Below, in pieces: positions 48,135 to 57,578 of a stretch of DNA of 64,000 bases (position 1 is the first letter of the stretch; each line of letters begins with the position of its first letter). A model generated the notes under the pieces. The model ran no database searches, was not told the DNA's origin, and saw only the letters and a program-made list of their open reading frames with translations. The DNA is from Anaerolineales bacterium (GTDB lineage Bacteria; Chloroflexota; Anaerolineae; JAAEKA01): positions 1 to 64,000 of the forward strand of contig JACKBI010000002.1 of assembly GCA_020634615.1 (NCBI GenBank), written 5' to 3'. Position numbers and translations under genes: made by a program.

Positions 48135-51100
48135 TTATTCTCCAGTTGCAACCGGGCGGCGGCCCTTGCCAATAAACGGCACAACACGCATCACCCTCTG
48201 AATATCCGGGTCCTTGAACGTACCAAAGGCCAGCAACAACCCGATATATACAATCATACTCGTGCCGGCGGCTACCAGTTCCATCTTATGCAGCAGCGCA
48301 GCCGTCAACCCCATGCCTGCGGCGGCCACGACCTGACGCCAGACCAGGTCGAACCACGGCAGGCGAGCCACGTGCCGCCGCACAGCGATGTAGAACGGTA
48401 TCAGCAGACTGACTTCGCTCAGGACGGTGACGACCGCCGCGCCGGCGTAGCCAAAACGCGGAATCAGCAGCAGGTTCGCGCCGATGTTGAAGACGACACC
48501 AATGACAAATGCACCGGTCAGGAAGCGCTGCTGGCCAACCGCGATCAGCACGTACTGCGTCACGCTGTTGATAAAGCCGATGGGAATCGACCAGATGAGG
48601 ATCGTCAGCGCGATGGCCGAGTCGGGCAGGAACGCCGACCCGCCAAGGATGCGGATCAGCAGCGTCGAAAGCAATGTCACCAGCACCGCAATCGGCAACG
48701 CGATCATCACCAGCAGGCGGATGGCCAAGTGGTAGGCGCGGATCAACGACTCGTGGCTGTCGCGCGCATAGCGGCTCATCAGCGGAAAAATGGCCAACGT
48801 GAAGTAGCTGGGAATGACGTTGAAACCGTCCAAATACTTGACACCGGCCGAGTAGATACCGACCGCGGCCGCGCCGGCCAGCGGCTTGAGCAGCCACATG
48901 TCAATGCGCCAGAAAATGCTGGCCAGCAGGTGGTTCAGCATCAACGGATAGGACTGGATGGTCATCGTGCGCTGCAAGGCCCAGTCAGGCCGGGTCATGT
49001 GCACCGGGATCGTGCGGCGCATGACGATCCAGAGCCAGGCCGCCTGGATGATGTTCATGATCAGGCTGACCGCGGCCAGGCCCACAAAACCGAGGCTGAA
49101 AGGAGGCAGCAGCACCAATGCGCCCAGCGCGACTTTGCCGGTAGCGATCGCGCTGCTGACGCCGGCGGGGTATTCCATCTTTTCGTAGGCCATGAAGACG
49201 GCGCTGAAGCTGTCTGACAAGGTGGCGAAGAACAGCGACACCTGGAACAGGACCAGTGCCTGCGCCTCGGCCGGCGACAGATTGCCGCCACGGGCGTAGA
49301 TGCCCATGACAACCATCAGGATCGGGATGGAAACCACCCAGAGCAGCAGGCGCAGCATCAACACGTTGGACAGGTAGCGGCCCGCCTGGTCCTTTTCCTG
49401 CGCGACATCGCGGGTCAACAGCGTGCCCAGCCCGAAGCGCACCACCACCTCGAAAAAGCCGTAGATCGCGATGACAAAGGCGTAACTGCCCTCGCCCGTC
49501 GGCCCCAGCACACGCAGCCGCAACATGGCGAACACGAAATCAATGGCGCGGTTGAGCAGCGACAGGAACATCTGCACCGAGGTGTTCTTGGCGACGGTAC
49601 GCACCGCGGCGTCTTCGTCGTCCACGTCGCGGTAGAACTTGCCCCACGCCCACCAGCCGCCCAGCAGGATCAGGCTGATCAACGCCAGGAAGCTGACGTA
49701 GATGCCGACCTGCAACGAACGCGGCGAGTAAACGAAGCGCACGGTCCACTGGCCAGCCTCCGGCAGATAGACCGCACGGAAGTTGCCGTCAGCGCGGAAG
49801 ACGGGCAACTCGGTTTCCAGCGGGTTGCCTTCGGCATCTACGCCCTCGCCGGTGACGCCGAAGGGCCGGATGTACGCCTTCCAGCCGGGGAACCAGGCGT
49901 CTGCCAACACCAGCCAGCCGCGGTCGCTGACATTGACATCCACGTACACGTCGCGCATTCCGTAGCGGCTGATCTCGGCGTCGCGCAGTTGGGGCGAAGC
50001 GGCCGGCGGCAGCTCGCTGACTGGCAACTGGCCGGCATACTCCAGCGCGGCGCGCGGGAAACCGGAACCGGTGGCCGGTGCATCCTCGCCGCGCACTGCC
50101 TCGGCGGTCGTCTCCAGCACCACCGTCTCGCGCAGATCGACCGCGCGCGTTCGGTCCAGCACAGCGGACTGGTCGGCCAGTTGCGCCTCGCCAACAATAA
50201 ACGCCCGCGGGAAGACGTCGGCGTTCTGATAGATCTTCACCTCGTCGTCGTACACCAGTTGCCAGCCCGCCACATCCAGCGGCAGCTCGCTGACGACGTA
50301 TTTCACGCCCAGCAGGTCGGTCAGCGGGTCGTCCAGGCTGGCGGGGTCATAGAACGGCGAGATGCGGTTGTAGAGCAACTGGCCCTGTGGCTCGATCGCC
50401 TGCATGTACTGGACGTACTGGCGCGGGATGATGGAGTCGTAGCCGCGCACGTCCTGCAACCCGGCCATCCACGGCGTGTTGGCGTTGAGGGTCTTGCTGG
50501 TGCCCTCGCCTTCGAAGGTGGTGATGCGGAAGAGCGACGGATCGGCCTGGAGGAACGCCACGCTGGGCGGCGTGACCTCCAGCAGATCGGGATCGCTGGC
50601 CGGATTGAAATTGCCCAGCACCAGGAACAGATCCAGCATCAGGATGGCGGCAGCAGCGGCGGGCAGGACGATGGTCCAGGGTATCCGGCGTGTGGTGCGC
50701 GGCCCGTTCCTGACATCGCGCGCCGCCAGCAGCAGCCAGCCGCCGGTCAATGTCGCCAGCAAACCGAGATGCAGCACATGGCGCCACTCGTAACTCCAGA
50801 AGTCGCGGCCGTTGGCGAACACCGTGCGCGCCAGGTCGGACGAGTCGACAATCCGTTGGCCCAACGAGAAGAACGGCGCGGGAACCGACAGGCTTAGCAG
50901 AGCGACGACCAATGTGGCTCCACCGGCGAGCAGCAACAGCCAGCCAAAGACGCGCACTACCCGGCGACCACGCCCGGCAGCGCTGCCACTCCGCAGCCGG
51001 GTGATAACGATCTGCATACCGAAGCCAGCCAGCGCCGCCATGGCCAGCGTATAGGGGAACACCCAGCGGAACGCCGAGTGCAACTGTTTGTAGCCCGGTA

Positions 51101-52424
51101 CCCCGTAGAACAACACTGCATAAAGTGGCGTGCCAAATGCAAACAACAGACTTACCAGCGCCAAGGCTGCGAGGATCCACAGCTGGGGAGTGGAACCTGG
51201 AACAACCTCCACCGTCTTGTTGTTTCCTTGTTTGCCAGTCTGCCTCGCTTCCTTCGTTTCCTTCCGGCGCAGAACCAGCTTGGCCGCAGCGTAGATCACA
51301 GCTACGCCAGCGAGCGCCAGCGTCATCACGCCCAGGTAGTTGCCGCCCTCGACGTAGTTCTTGACGCCCCAGAAGACGTCGCGCACAGGCTGGCCGGCCG
51401 CATTGGGCCCGGCAGCCCGCCAGGCGCCGATGTAGGGGTCGAACCAGCCGTGGTGGCTGGGATTGCCGAAGAAGTCTGGAAGCAGGAAGGTGATGATCTG
51501 GCGCACCGGCCAGGCCCAACCGACCACCTGGTCGTAGCTGGCTGAGCCCTCACGAAAGCTGGTGGACACCAGCTCGAACAACGGGACGAGTTGGACCGCG
51601 CCCAGCGCAATCCCGACGCCGACCATCACCAGCAGCCAGCTGGCCAGCCGCGCGACCCGCCCCAGAGCGCCGATGCGCCGCCACAGAATCAGCAGACGCA
51701 GCAGGCTGTAGAACCCGGCTGCCAGCAGCGTGATGACCACGATCTCCGGATGGCCGGCCAGCGCCTGGAGACCCAGCACCACCGCCCCGCCCAAAACATA
51801 GGGAATGGGAGAGTAAGCGACGTCCCCCTTTTCCTCCTGTTTGCGGATGATGATTTCGATGCAGGCCAACAGCCACGGCAACCAGGCCGCGGCGGCGATA
51901 ATCATTGTGAAGACAACGCTGACCACGAAAAAGCCACTGAACGCATAGGCCAGACCCGCAAAGGCACTGGCGGCGCGGCCCAGCCGCAGCGCTCGCCCCA
52001 AGACATACATGCCCAGCGCTGCGACGGCCAGTTGCAGCCAGGTGAACACGCCGTAGGCCAGCGGCAACGGCAGAATGTAGAAGACGAAACTCAGGGGGTA
52101 AAGCGCAGAGTGCTGGCCGGCCGCCAGAAATGGCACGCCGGTAAACAGGTGTGGATTCCAGAGGGGAAGCTGGCCTGTGGAAATCGCCTCGCGCAAAAAC
52201 GATTTCCAGACGAAGTTCTCCAGCACCAGATCGCTGAGCAGTTCGTTGTGCGGCACACCGACGCCGTACTGCTGCGCCAGTGACGCCCACGGCTGAAACT
52301 GAAAGAGGTTGTCAGCCGGAATCAGTGTCTTGCCGCCCAGGATGACCGGTGCAAACCAGATCAGGGGCGCAAGAATCAGAACTGCGACGGCCAGCAAGGT
52401 GCGCCGATCCAGGAAGCGCTTCAT
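48135..52424 (-). CDS. YfhO-type membrane glycosyltransferase fused to a Wzx-like flippase
   Basis: A 1429-residue membrane protein. Residues 1-920 are YfhO-like: repeated hydrophobic helices, with LWNPHLFTGVPFLAAGQHS and FSGFFVVSVVF near the N-terminus and an exported beta-rich part (about 600-880, for example WLVLADAWFPGWKAYI). A cytoplasmic linker follows, then residues about 938-1429 form a second transport module of 12-14 helices (NTSVQMFLSLLNRAIDFVFAM, EGSYAFVIAIYGFFEVVVRFG) of the polysaccharide flippase (Wzx/MATE-like) family. Such proteins handle lipid-linked sugars, so a flippase joined to a glycosyltransferase would flip and use the same substrate. The single frame has no break. 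A polyprenyl-phosphate mannosyltransferase-like gene lies upstream. Confidence 0.88.
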   Translation of the reverse strand: MKRFLDRRTLLAVAVLILAPLIWFAPVILGGKTLIPADNLFQFQPWASLAQQYGVGVPHNELLSDLVLENFVWKSFLREAISTGQLPLWNPHLFTGVPFLAAGQHSALYPLSFVFYILPLPLAYGVFTWLQLAVAALGMYVLGRALRLGRAASAFAGLAYAFSGFFVVSVVFTMIIAAAAWLPWLLACIEIIIRKQEEKGDVAYSPIPYVLGGAVVLGLQALAGHPEIVVITLLAAGFYSLLRLLILWRRIGALGRVARLASWLLVMVGVGIALGAVQLVPLFELVSTSFREGSASYDQVVGWAWPVRQIITFLLPDFFGNPSHHGWFDPYIGAWRAAGPNAAGQPVRDVFWGVKNYVEGGNYLGVMTLALAGVAVIYAAAKLVLRRKETKEARQTGKQGNNKTVEVVPGSTPQLWILAALALVSLLFAFGTPLYAVLFYGVPGYKQLHSAFRWVFPYTLAMAALAGFGMQIVITRLRSGSAAGRGRRVVRVFGWLLLLAGGATLVVALLSLSVPAPFFSLGQRIVDSSDLARTVFANGRDFWSYEWRHVLHLGLLATLTGGWLLLAARDVRNGPRTTRRIPWTIVLPAAAAAILMLDLFLVLGNFNPASDPDLLEVTPPSVAFLQADPSLFRITTFEGEGTSKTLNANTPWMAGLQDVRGYDSIIPRQYVQYMQAIEPQGQLLYNRISPFYDPASLDDPLTDLLGVKYVVSELPLDVAGWQLVYDDEVKIYQNADVFPRAFIVGEAQLADQSAVLDRTRAVDLRETVVLETTAEAVRGEDAPATGSGFPRAALEYAGQLPVSELPPAASPQLRDAEISRYGMRDVYVDVNVSDRGWLVLADAWFPGWKAYIRPFGVTGEGVDAEGNPLETELPVFRADGNFRAVYLPEAGQWTVRFVYSPRSLQVGIYVSFLALISLILLGGWWAWGKFYRDVDDEDAAVRTVAKNTSVQMFLSLLNRAIDFVFAMLRLRVLGPTGEGSYAFVIAIYGFFEVVVRFGLGTLLTRDVAQEKDQAGRYLSNVLMLRLLLWVVSIPILMVVMGIYARGGNLSPAEAQALVLFQVSLFFATLSDSFSAVFMAYEKMEYPAGVSSAIATGKVALGALVLLPPFSLGFVGLAAVSLIMNIIQAAWLWIVMRRTIPVHMTRPDWALQRTMTIQSYPLMLNHLLASIFWRIDMWLLKPLAGAAAVGIYSAGVKYLDGFNVIPSYFTLAIFPLMSRYARDSHESLIRAYHLAIRLLVMIALPIAVLVTLLSTLLIRILGGSAFLPDSAIALTILIWSIPIGFINSVTQYVLIAVGQQRFLTGAFVIGVVFNIGANLLLIPRFGYAGAAVVTVLSEVSLLIPFYIAVRRHVARLPWFDLVWRQVVAAAGMGLTAALLHKMELVAAGTSMIVYIGLLLAFGTFKDPDIQRVMRVVPFIGKGRRPVATGE

Positions 52425-52548
52425 GGAGGTGGGAGACTATTCAGGCAGGACTGACGGTCCTGATTGTGCGGCTAAAATACAAACAGGACACGCTATTGGC
52501 TCCGGTGTGATGGCAGCCCGAGATTCGGGACGCTGGACCAGAGCATCT

Positions 52549-53388
52549 CTACGAGTTCTCTGTGTGAGGTTGGCTGGTGTAGGTTGGCGACGCTGCAGAA
52601 ATCTGACGAGTGGCGCCGCGATGGCGGGCGCGAATCTCCAGAACGCGCCATGCCGCTTCCAGCTTGACGCCAAAGGTCATTTTCGACGATCCCAGACGCC
52701 GATCCTCGAAGAAAATCGGTATCTCGATAACTCGATAGCCTAGCTGCTCGGCGACGTAGACGGTCTCGACCTGAAAGACATAGCCGTTGGACTTGATGCG
52801 ATCCAGATTGATGCCTTCGAGTGCGGCTCGCCGCCAGCACTTGAAGCCCGAGGTCGCATCTTGCACGGTGAGATGCAGGAAGGTCTGGGTCCATACTGTG
52901 TTGGCCCACCAACTGAGGAAACGACGCCACCAATTCCACTCCCGGTCCAACGTGCCCCCTTCGACATAGCGCGATCCGATCACCACATCGGCGTCGCTGA
53001 TGGCGTCCAACAGACGCAAAACGTCGTCGGGATTATGCGAGAAGTCAGCGTCCATCTGGATGATGAACTGCGCGCCCATTTCCAGAGCCAGCCGGCAGCC
53101 AGCCTGGTAGGCACGCCCCAACCCACGCGGCGCCTGGCGATGCATAACGTTGATCCGCCCCGGATTGTGCGAAACGAGCCGGTCCGCAATGGCGCCGGTT
53201 CCGTCCGGCGAAGCATCGTCCACGATGATGATCTTGAGATTGGGCAAGGAGAGCGCCAGCAACGCTGCTACGATGGCCGGCAGATTGTCAGCTTCGTTAT
53301 AGGTCGGAAGCACCACAACGATCAGAGGGAGGTCGGTGGTTGCGCCAGGAGTGTCGGCATCTGGCAGCGTGAATTTGGTTGCGGTCAT
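52549..53388 (-). CDS. Polyprenol/dolichol-phosphate mannosyltransferase-like (GT2)
   Basis: A 279-residue GT2 enzyme of the DPM1 type. It has VVLPTYNEADNLPAIVAAL for nucleotide-sugar binding, IIIVDDASPDGTGAIAD, the DxD motif in QMDADFSHNPDDVL, GSRYVEGG with the acceptor helix WNWWRRFLSWWANTV, and DATSGFKCWRRAALEGI. It would make a polyprenyl-phosphate sugar for use outside the membrane, which fits the YfhO/flippase fusion encoded downstream on the same strand. No membrane tail is present. Confidence 0.9.
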   Translation of the reverse strand: MTATKFTLPDADTPGATTDLPLIVVVLPTYNEADNLPAIVAALLALSLPNLKIIIVDDASPDGTGAIADRLVSHNPGRINVMHRQAPRGLGRAYQAGCRLALEMGAQFIIQMDADFSHNPDDVLRLLDAISDADVVIGSRYVEGGTLDREWNWWRRFLSWWANTVWTQTFLHLTVQDATSGFKCWRRAALEGINLDRIKSNGYVFQVETVYVAEQLGYRVIEIPIFFEDRRLGSSKMTFGVKLEAAWRVLEIRARHRGATRQISAASPTYTSQPHTENS

Positions 53389-53542
53389 GGCTGTGGATTA
53401 TACTACGGTGAAACGTAAAGGTCAATGAAAGCAGTTGCCAGCATCTCAGCGCTGGTGTATAATGCGCCGGCAACAGACCGGTAGGTAAGAACAGGGGTGG
53501 CGCTCCCCGCTAACGCCCGTCCCGGCGTCGTCGACATCCGTC

Positions 53543-54268
53543 ATGACATCAAACGTGCTTTTCGTAGGACGACAACCAGATAAATACGCGCCATTGTGGC
53601 GTCACCTGCTCCTGAGCCAGGTGCGTGTCGCGTTTGCCGCCAGTATGCAGCGCGCGCCGCGCGAGCTGGAAGACGCGATGGCTGATGTCATTCTTGTCGA
53701 TTCCACATCGCTGCGCGGTTCAGGAGACTCGCTGGCCCGGCACCTGCGTCGTCTGGCCCCGGCTGCGCACCTCATCCTGATCGCCGAAACCGATGTGATG
53801 ACCGGGCTGAGCTATGACTATCTGCTGCCGGCGGATGTCCACTGGCATCGGGTGTTGAAGGTCATCGAACACGCGCTGGAAAGCGGGCGTCGCCAGGTGC
53901 TGGTAGTCGGCCCGTTCGTGCTTGACCTGGTAGAGCGGACCGTCGTTAGCCCGGTGGGCGAGACAAGCCTGACCACCAAGCTTTTCAGCCTGCTTGAGTT
54001 GTTCATGCGCAACCCCGGCAAAACGGTTACGCGCTTGCAGATCATGCAGGATGTCTGGCACACCAGCTTCATGGAAGACACACGCACCCTTGACGTGCAC
54101 ATGAGTTGGCTGCGGCGGGCCATCGAGCCCAACCCGCGCCAGCCCGTTCACTTGCGAACACGCCGTGGCGTCGGCTACACGTTCTACCCCAACGGCGCGG
54201 CTGACAAGGCAACCCTACAAGAACCGGACACGGCAGAGCGAGACGACACTGACCAGCAAGCGGAATGA
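53543..54268 (+). CDS. OmpR/PhoB-type response regulator with atypical receiver
   Basis: A 241-residue protein. The N-terminal 120 residues resemble a receiver domain with D53 at the phosphorylation position (VILVDSTSLRGS), but the usual acidic pair near the start is missing (VLFVGRQPDKY). The C-terminal winged helix is intact: TTKLFSLLELFMRNPGKTVTR, RTLDVHMSWLRRAIEPNP and HLRTRRGVGYTFYP. It may bind DNA without classical phosphorylation. No sensor kinase is next to it. Confidence 0.85.
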   Translation: MTSNVLFVGRQPDKYAPLWRHLLLSQVRVAFAASMQRAPRELEDAMADVILVDSTSLRGSGDSLARHLRRLAPAAHLILIAETDVMTGLSYDYLLPADVHWHRVLKVIEHALESGRRQVLVVGPFVLDLVERTVVSPVGETSLTTKLFSLLELFMRNPGKTVTRLQIMQDVWHTSFMEDTRTLDVHMSWLRRAIEPNPRQPVHLRTRRGVGYTFYPNGAADKATLQEPDTAERDDTDQQAE

Positions 54269-54311
54269 CAACCGGCTGGCGCAGGCGCTGCGGTTCGGGA
54301 AACGCACACGC

Positions 54312-54364
54312 AAAGACCTCCTGTGAGGATCCGGGATACGCCCGGGTCGTCACAGGAGGTCTTT
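54312..54364. terminator. Bidirectional terminator between convergent genes
   Basis: AAAGACCTCCTGTGA at 54312-54326 pairs with TCACAGGAGGTCTTT at 54350-54364 over 15 bp. The plus side ends in TTTGATTTT. Inner CCGGG/CCCGG bases add pairing. It serves the response regulator (plus) and rpsT (minus). Confidence 0.88.
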
Positions 54365-54413
54365 GATTTTCTACCTGCCGTCATACCCGGCAGGCAATGA
54401 CTTTGGCCAGCGG

Positions 54414-54689
54414 CTACTGTGCAGCTGCTTTTGCCTGGTTGTAATGCTGCACCAGACGCGACTTGCGCCGGGCGGCGTTGTTCTTGTGAATGACGCCCTT
54501 CTGGGCGGCCGAGTCAAGCGCACGGATGGCTGCCTGCAGCGCAACTTCCGCGTCATCCCACTTCTTCTCGGCAACAGTGATTCGGGTCTTCTTGACCGCA
54601 GTACGGGCACGACCGCGAACGATTCGGTTGCGCTGACGCCGCTTCTCAGAACTGCGCATGCGCTTCAAGCTAGATGGATGGTTAGCCAC
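54414..54689 (-). CDS. rpsT: 30S ribosomal protein S20
   Basis: A 91-residue basic ribosomal protein, binding the 16S rRNA in early small-subunit assembly. MANHPSSLKRMRSSEKRRQRN is the usual S20 N-terminus, and VIHKNNAARRKSRLVQHYNQ the usual C-terminal helix. The length is normal. It stands alone, between the terminator and the DUF2085 gene. Confidence 0.96.
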   Translation of the reverse strand: MANHPSSLKRMRSSEKRRQRNRIVRGRARTAVKKTRITVAEKKWDDAEVALQAAIRALDSAAQKGVIHKNNAARRKSRLVQHYNQAKAAAQ

Positions 54690-54838
54690 TCAAGTCCTCC
54701 GTGTAACAAACACGTGTCGTAGTCTCTGACATGCTCCGGTTTTGTCTTTGTATTAGCTGCACTGATTTGTTGAGAGGACATGGACCTGACGGCTGGCCAC
54801 TCGCCAGCAGATCCTCAGCACAGACCAACAAGGGAAGA

Positions 54839-55543
54839 TTATATGCCAGGTCGTTCGATCTGTCCAGTTTCCTGGGCCAGTCGCGCCTCAGTCGTCAGTA
54901 CAATGTCGTCCATCGATTCCTGGACGTAAGGATAGGTCAGCCAGATGGTGGCGAGACCAAAGAGGGCGCCGGTGACCGTGCGCAAGAACCAGTTGCTGGT
55001 TCTCAGACCGAACAACTGCGAAAATCCGTCGATTGCGATTGGCAGCAAAAACAGCACGTAGATACCGATCGGCAGTCGCGGAATGCGCCATCGCTTGCGC
55101 GCCACAGCAAACATCAGGCCGCCAATCAACATCGATCCGTAGATCGCGATGTCGCGTTCACAGATTGCGACCTTGTAGCCCAGTGTCTCGTCGCCGATGT
55201 ACTTGCGCCTTTGCAGGACCGACGTGTCGGACAGCACGCCAGCTGCTTCCAGATCCGCCAGGGTATAGACGGCTTTGTCGCCGAAAAGAAAATAGGAGCG
55301 ATCAGGGAGCTGATGGCAGGTGGGCAGGTAGATCGTGTAGAACACGCGGGCGGCGCGCGGCATGCCAGCACGCATCAGAATCGGAGCAGCAAAGGGCAGT
55401 GCAATGAATGTAAACAGCGCCAGGTTCGCGATGGCGAGCCAGTGACGCGCAATCCCCATGACAATGCGGTCACCAAGCCGTGTCGCCCGATTGGGTGTGC
55501 GATTGCGGCCCGCCGGCGGGCCGCTGGCTGGTTGGCTATCCAT
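54839..55543 (-). CDS. DUF2085 integral membrane protein
   Basis: A 234-residue membrane protein with about five hydrophobic segments. The DUF2085 marks are YLPTCHQLPDRSYFLFGD and KVAICERDIAIYGSMLIGG. Its function is unknown, but the conserved Cys-His and Cys-Glu pairs facing the outer side suggest metal or redox chemistry. ATG at 55543 overlaps the stop of the upstream glutaredoxin-like gene; an in-frame GTG at 55573 is possible. It is the last gene of the cytochrome c maturation operon. Confidence 0.82.
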   Translation of the reverse strand: MDSQPASGPPAGRNRTPNRATRLGDRIVMGIARHWLAIANLALFTFIALPFAAPILMRAGMPRAARVFYTIYLPTCHQLPDRSYFLFGDKAVYTLADLEAAGVLSDTSVLQRRKYIGDETLGYKVAICERDIAIYGSMLIGGLMFAVARKRWRIPRLPIGIYVLFLLPIAIDGFSQLFGLRTSNWFLRTVTGALFGLATIWLTYPYVQESMDDIVLTTEARLAQETGQIERPGI

Positions 55544-55790
55544 GTCGCTCACTTGCTGCCGTGATGGCATCACGAAGGCGGCGGATCGTCAGTGGCGGGG
55601 TAAGCAACTCCCCGCCGTCGATGTCCACAACCGGAATCAGGTACCTGAAGCGCTCAAAGGCGTCCGGACTTATTGTTATGTCGATCTCCGTCAATTCGAA
55701 GTCGTGCTCGCCTGCCAACAGATCCAGATCAGCACGCGCATCGTCGCACAGGCCGCAATCAGACTTGCCGTACAGCGTCACCCGCTGCAT
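55536..55790 (-). CDS. Glutaredoxin-like (DUF836-type) thiol-redox protein
   Basis: An 84-residue thioredoxin-fold protein with the CxxC site YGKSDCGLCDDARADLDLL and a cis-Pro region YLIPVVDIDGGELL. It resembles DUF836/glutaredoxin-like proteins that partner with TlpA-like ones. ATG 55790 is chosen because GGAGG lies seven bases ahead; ATG 55796 is also possible. Its start overlaps the tlpA-like stop region and its end overlaps the DUF2085 start. Confidence 0.85.
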   Translation of the reverse strand: MQRVTLYGKSDCGLCDDARADLDLLAGEHDFELTEIDITISPDAFERFRYLIPVVDIDGGELLTPPLTIRRLRDAITAASERHG

Positions 55791-55792
55791 GA

Positions 55793-56371
55793 TCATCCCT
55801 CCAGCAACCGCTGAAGGCGCTCCTCCAGGATATCCGGGGTCAACATCCCGCTCCACGTTTCCACCACATTGCCATTGCGGTCGATGAAGAACGTTGCGGG
55901 CAATCCTCGCGCAGCATACAGGCTGGCCAGATCGCCCCGGCTGTCCAGAATCACGGGGAACTCGATACCGTATTGATCCATAAAGGCCAGCGCCTTGGCT
56001 TCCTCGTCTTGTTCGTTTATGCCGACGATCACCAGCCCGCTGTCCTTGTGCGTCTCATACGCTTTGACCAGATCCGGCATCTCGGCGCGGCAGGGCGGAC
56101 ACCAGGTAGCCCAGAAGTTGAGCACCACCGGCTGGCCTCGCAGATCAGACAGCGAGGAAAGGCTACCGTCGACGTTGGTCATCACAAAGTTGGGCGCCCG
56201 CATGCCCGCCTCCGGGCCGGCCCCTTTGTTGTCCACGCCGTGCAGGCTGACCACCGGCAAAGTCGATGTCCCGGCGCCGCTGGAAGCAGGCGTATCACCG
56301 GTGCAGGATACGGCCAATACGACCATACCAACCAGTGCAAGCAGCAACAATAAACGCGTTTTGACAGTCAT
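55793..56371 (-). CDS. TlpA/ResA-like thioredoxin lipoprotein
   Basis: A 192-residue extracytoplasmic thiol-disulfide oxidoreductase. The lipobox is VLAVSC with Cys23, and the catalytic site is NFWATWCPPCRAEMPDLV, followed by GINEQDEEAKALAFMDQ and the cis-Pro GLPATFFIDRNGNVV. In cytochrome c maturation such proteins keep apocytochrome haem-site cysteines reduced, taking electrons from CcdA, whose gene is directly upstream. Confidence 0.92.
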   Translation of the reverse strand: MTVKTRLLLLLALVGMVVLAVSCTGDTPASSGAGTSTLPVVSLHGVDNKGAGPEAGMRAPNFVMTNVDGSLSSLSDLRGQPVVLNFWATWCPPCRAEMPDLVKAYETHKDSGLVIVGINEQDEEAKALAFMDQYGIEFPVILDSRGDLASLYAARGLPATFFIDRNGNVVETWSGMLTPDILEERLQRLLEG

Positions 56372-56416
56372 TTCGTATCAAATCCGAGGCGCAGGCGGAG
56401 TAACTGACATGCGAAC

Positions 56417-57493
56417 TCAGCCGCCTCCGCCAAGAATACCCAGCAGCCAGCTTTCCAGTTCCACCTGCGGCACCAGTGTGGACATCAATTGCAGACCGCC
56501 GGTGTAGATCACAACACCGACGGCGACCAGCAGGAAGCCGCTTACCAGGCTGATTGCCGGCAGATATTTGCTGATCTTGGGCAGGTAGCGGCCCAGTTGA
56601 TTAAAGGCCAGGCCGGCGATCAGGAAAGGAATGGCGAGGCCAATCGAGTAGAAGAACAACAGCGCCGCGCCGCGCCCGATACTTTGTTCGGTGGCCGCCA
56701 GCGCCAGGATGCTGGCCAGGATCGGCCCGACACAGGGTGTCCAGCCGGCTGCGAACACGACGCCGGTCAGGAACGAAGTCCAGTAGCCGCGTGGTCGTTC
56801 ATTGCTCAACGTCGCACGCCGCTCCATGTAGAACAGTTCCGTGCGGCTTGCCCACGCCACCAGCAAAGCAATCAACGCGCTCTCACCGATAGCAGCAAAC
56901 GTCGAAGTAAAACCGCCAAGGTCAGGCATGCCAAGCAACGCGCCCGTCCCGTCCCAAATCGCCAGGAAGTTCAGCGCGCCTGCCAGAACACCCAGGACGA
57001 TGTGTCCGGCCACCGGCCAGGCAAACCCGGCTAAGGCGATGACGCCGAACATGGAGGCCATCAGCGCCCGGTTTGGCAGCGTTTCACGGATGTTGACCGC
57101 AAAGGCGAAGAGCGCAACGATCAACGCCGTAACGATCCAGCGCCCTATCGACCAGCGGGTATGGGCAATGCGCAAGCCGAAAACCACCAACATCACGCCG
57201 CCGACGCGGACAATGGCCGGTATGGCGCGATTCAGGGCCATGCCCAGCGCGCCACCCACCGCTCCAAGCAACACGAAGATGACCGTGAAACCGGCCACCA
57301 GCGCGACGGCGTGCGAGAAGGTAAACCAACGGCTGACGCGTCCTTCTGCATCCGCGCCTGCGATGGTCGCCCCGGTTAGATAGCCGATGTACACCGGCAC
57401 CAGGGGCAGCACGCAGGGCGAAAAGAAGGACACCAGGCCAAATACAGCGGCCAGTACAAATGTCAGATTCTGTGAATCCACAATCACCTTCAC
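56417..57493 (-). CDS. ccdA: CcdA-type cytochrome c biogenesis membrane protein, extended
   Basis: Carries reducing power across the membrane to TlpA-like proteins. The conserved Cys are in LVSFFSPCVLPLVPVYIG and VVFAAGWTPCVGPILAS, with C-terminal helices SIGLAIPFLIAGLAF. At 358 residues it is about 110 longer than usual CcdA; the extra part between the two halves (roughly residues 85-205) adds several hydrophobic helices, for example FGVIALAGFAWPVAG. Whether this is an added domain or loop is open. Confidence 0.88.
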   Translation of the reverse strand: MKVIVDSQNLTFVLAAVFGLVSFFSPCVLPLVPVYIGYLTGATIAGADAEGRVSRWFTFSHAVALVAGFTVIFVLLGAVGGALGMALNRAIPAIVRVGGVMLVVFGLRIAHTRWSIGRWIVTALIVALFAFAVNIRETLPNRALMASMFGVIALAGFAWPVAGHIVLGVLAGALNFLAIWDGTGALLGMPDLGGFTSTFAAIGESALIALLVAWASRTELFYMERRATLSNERPRGYWTSFLTGVVFAAGWTPCVGPILASILALAATEQSIGRGAALLFFYSIGLAIPFLIAGLAFNQLGRYLPKISKYLPAISLVSGFLLVAVGVVIYTGGLQLMSTLVPQVELESWLLGILGGGG

Positions 57494-57578
57494 TGCTCAT
57501 GGAAATGTCTGGCGGACGACGCAAACGTCCGGAGATCATCACCAAGAGAAGATAAGTGGGAACTTTCTTACTCGCCGG

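Noticed and set aside
51180..51260. Possible seventh simple-repeat element inside the YfhO part (CTTGTTTGCC-like words)
   Set aside because: Only one arm is visible and it encodes a plausible charged linker (KETKEARQTGKQGNNK), so evidence is too thin.
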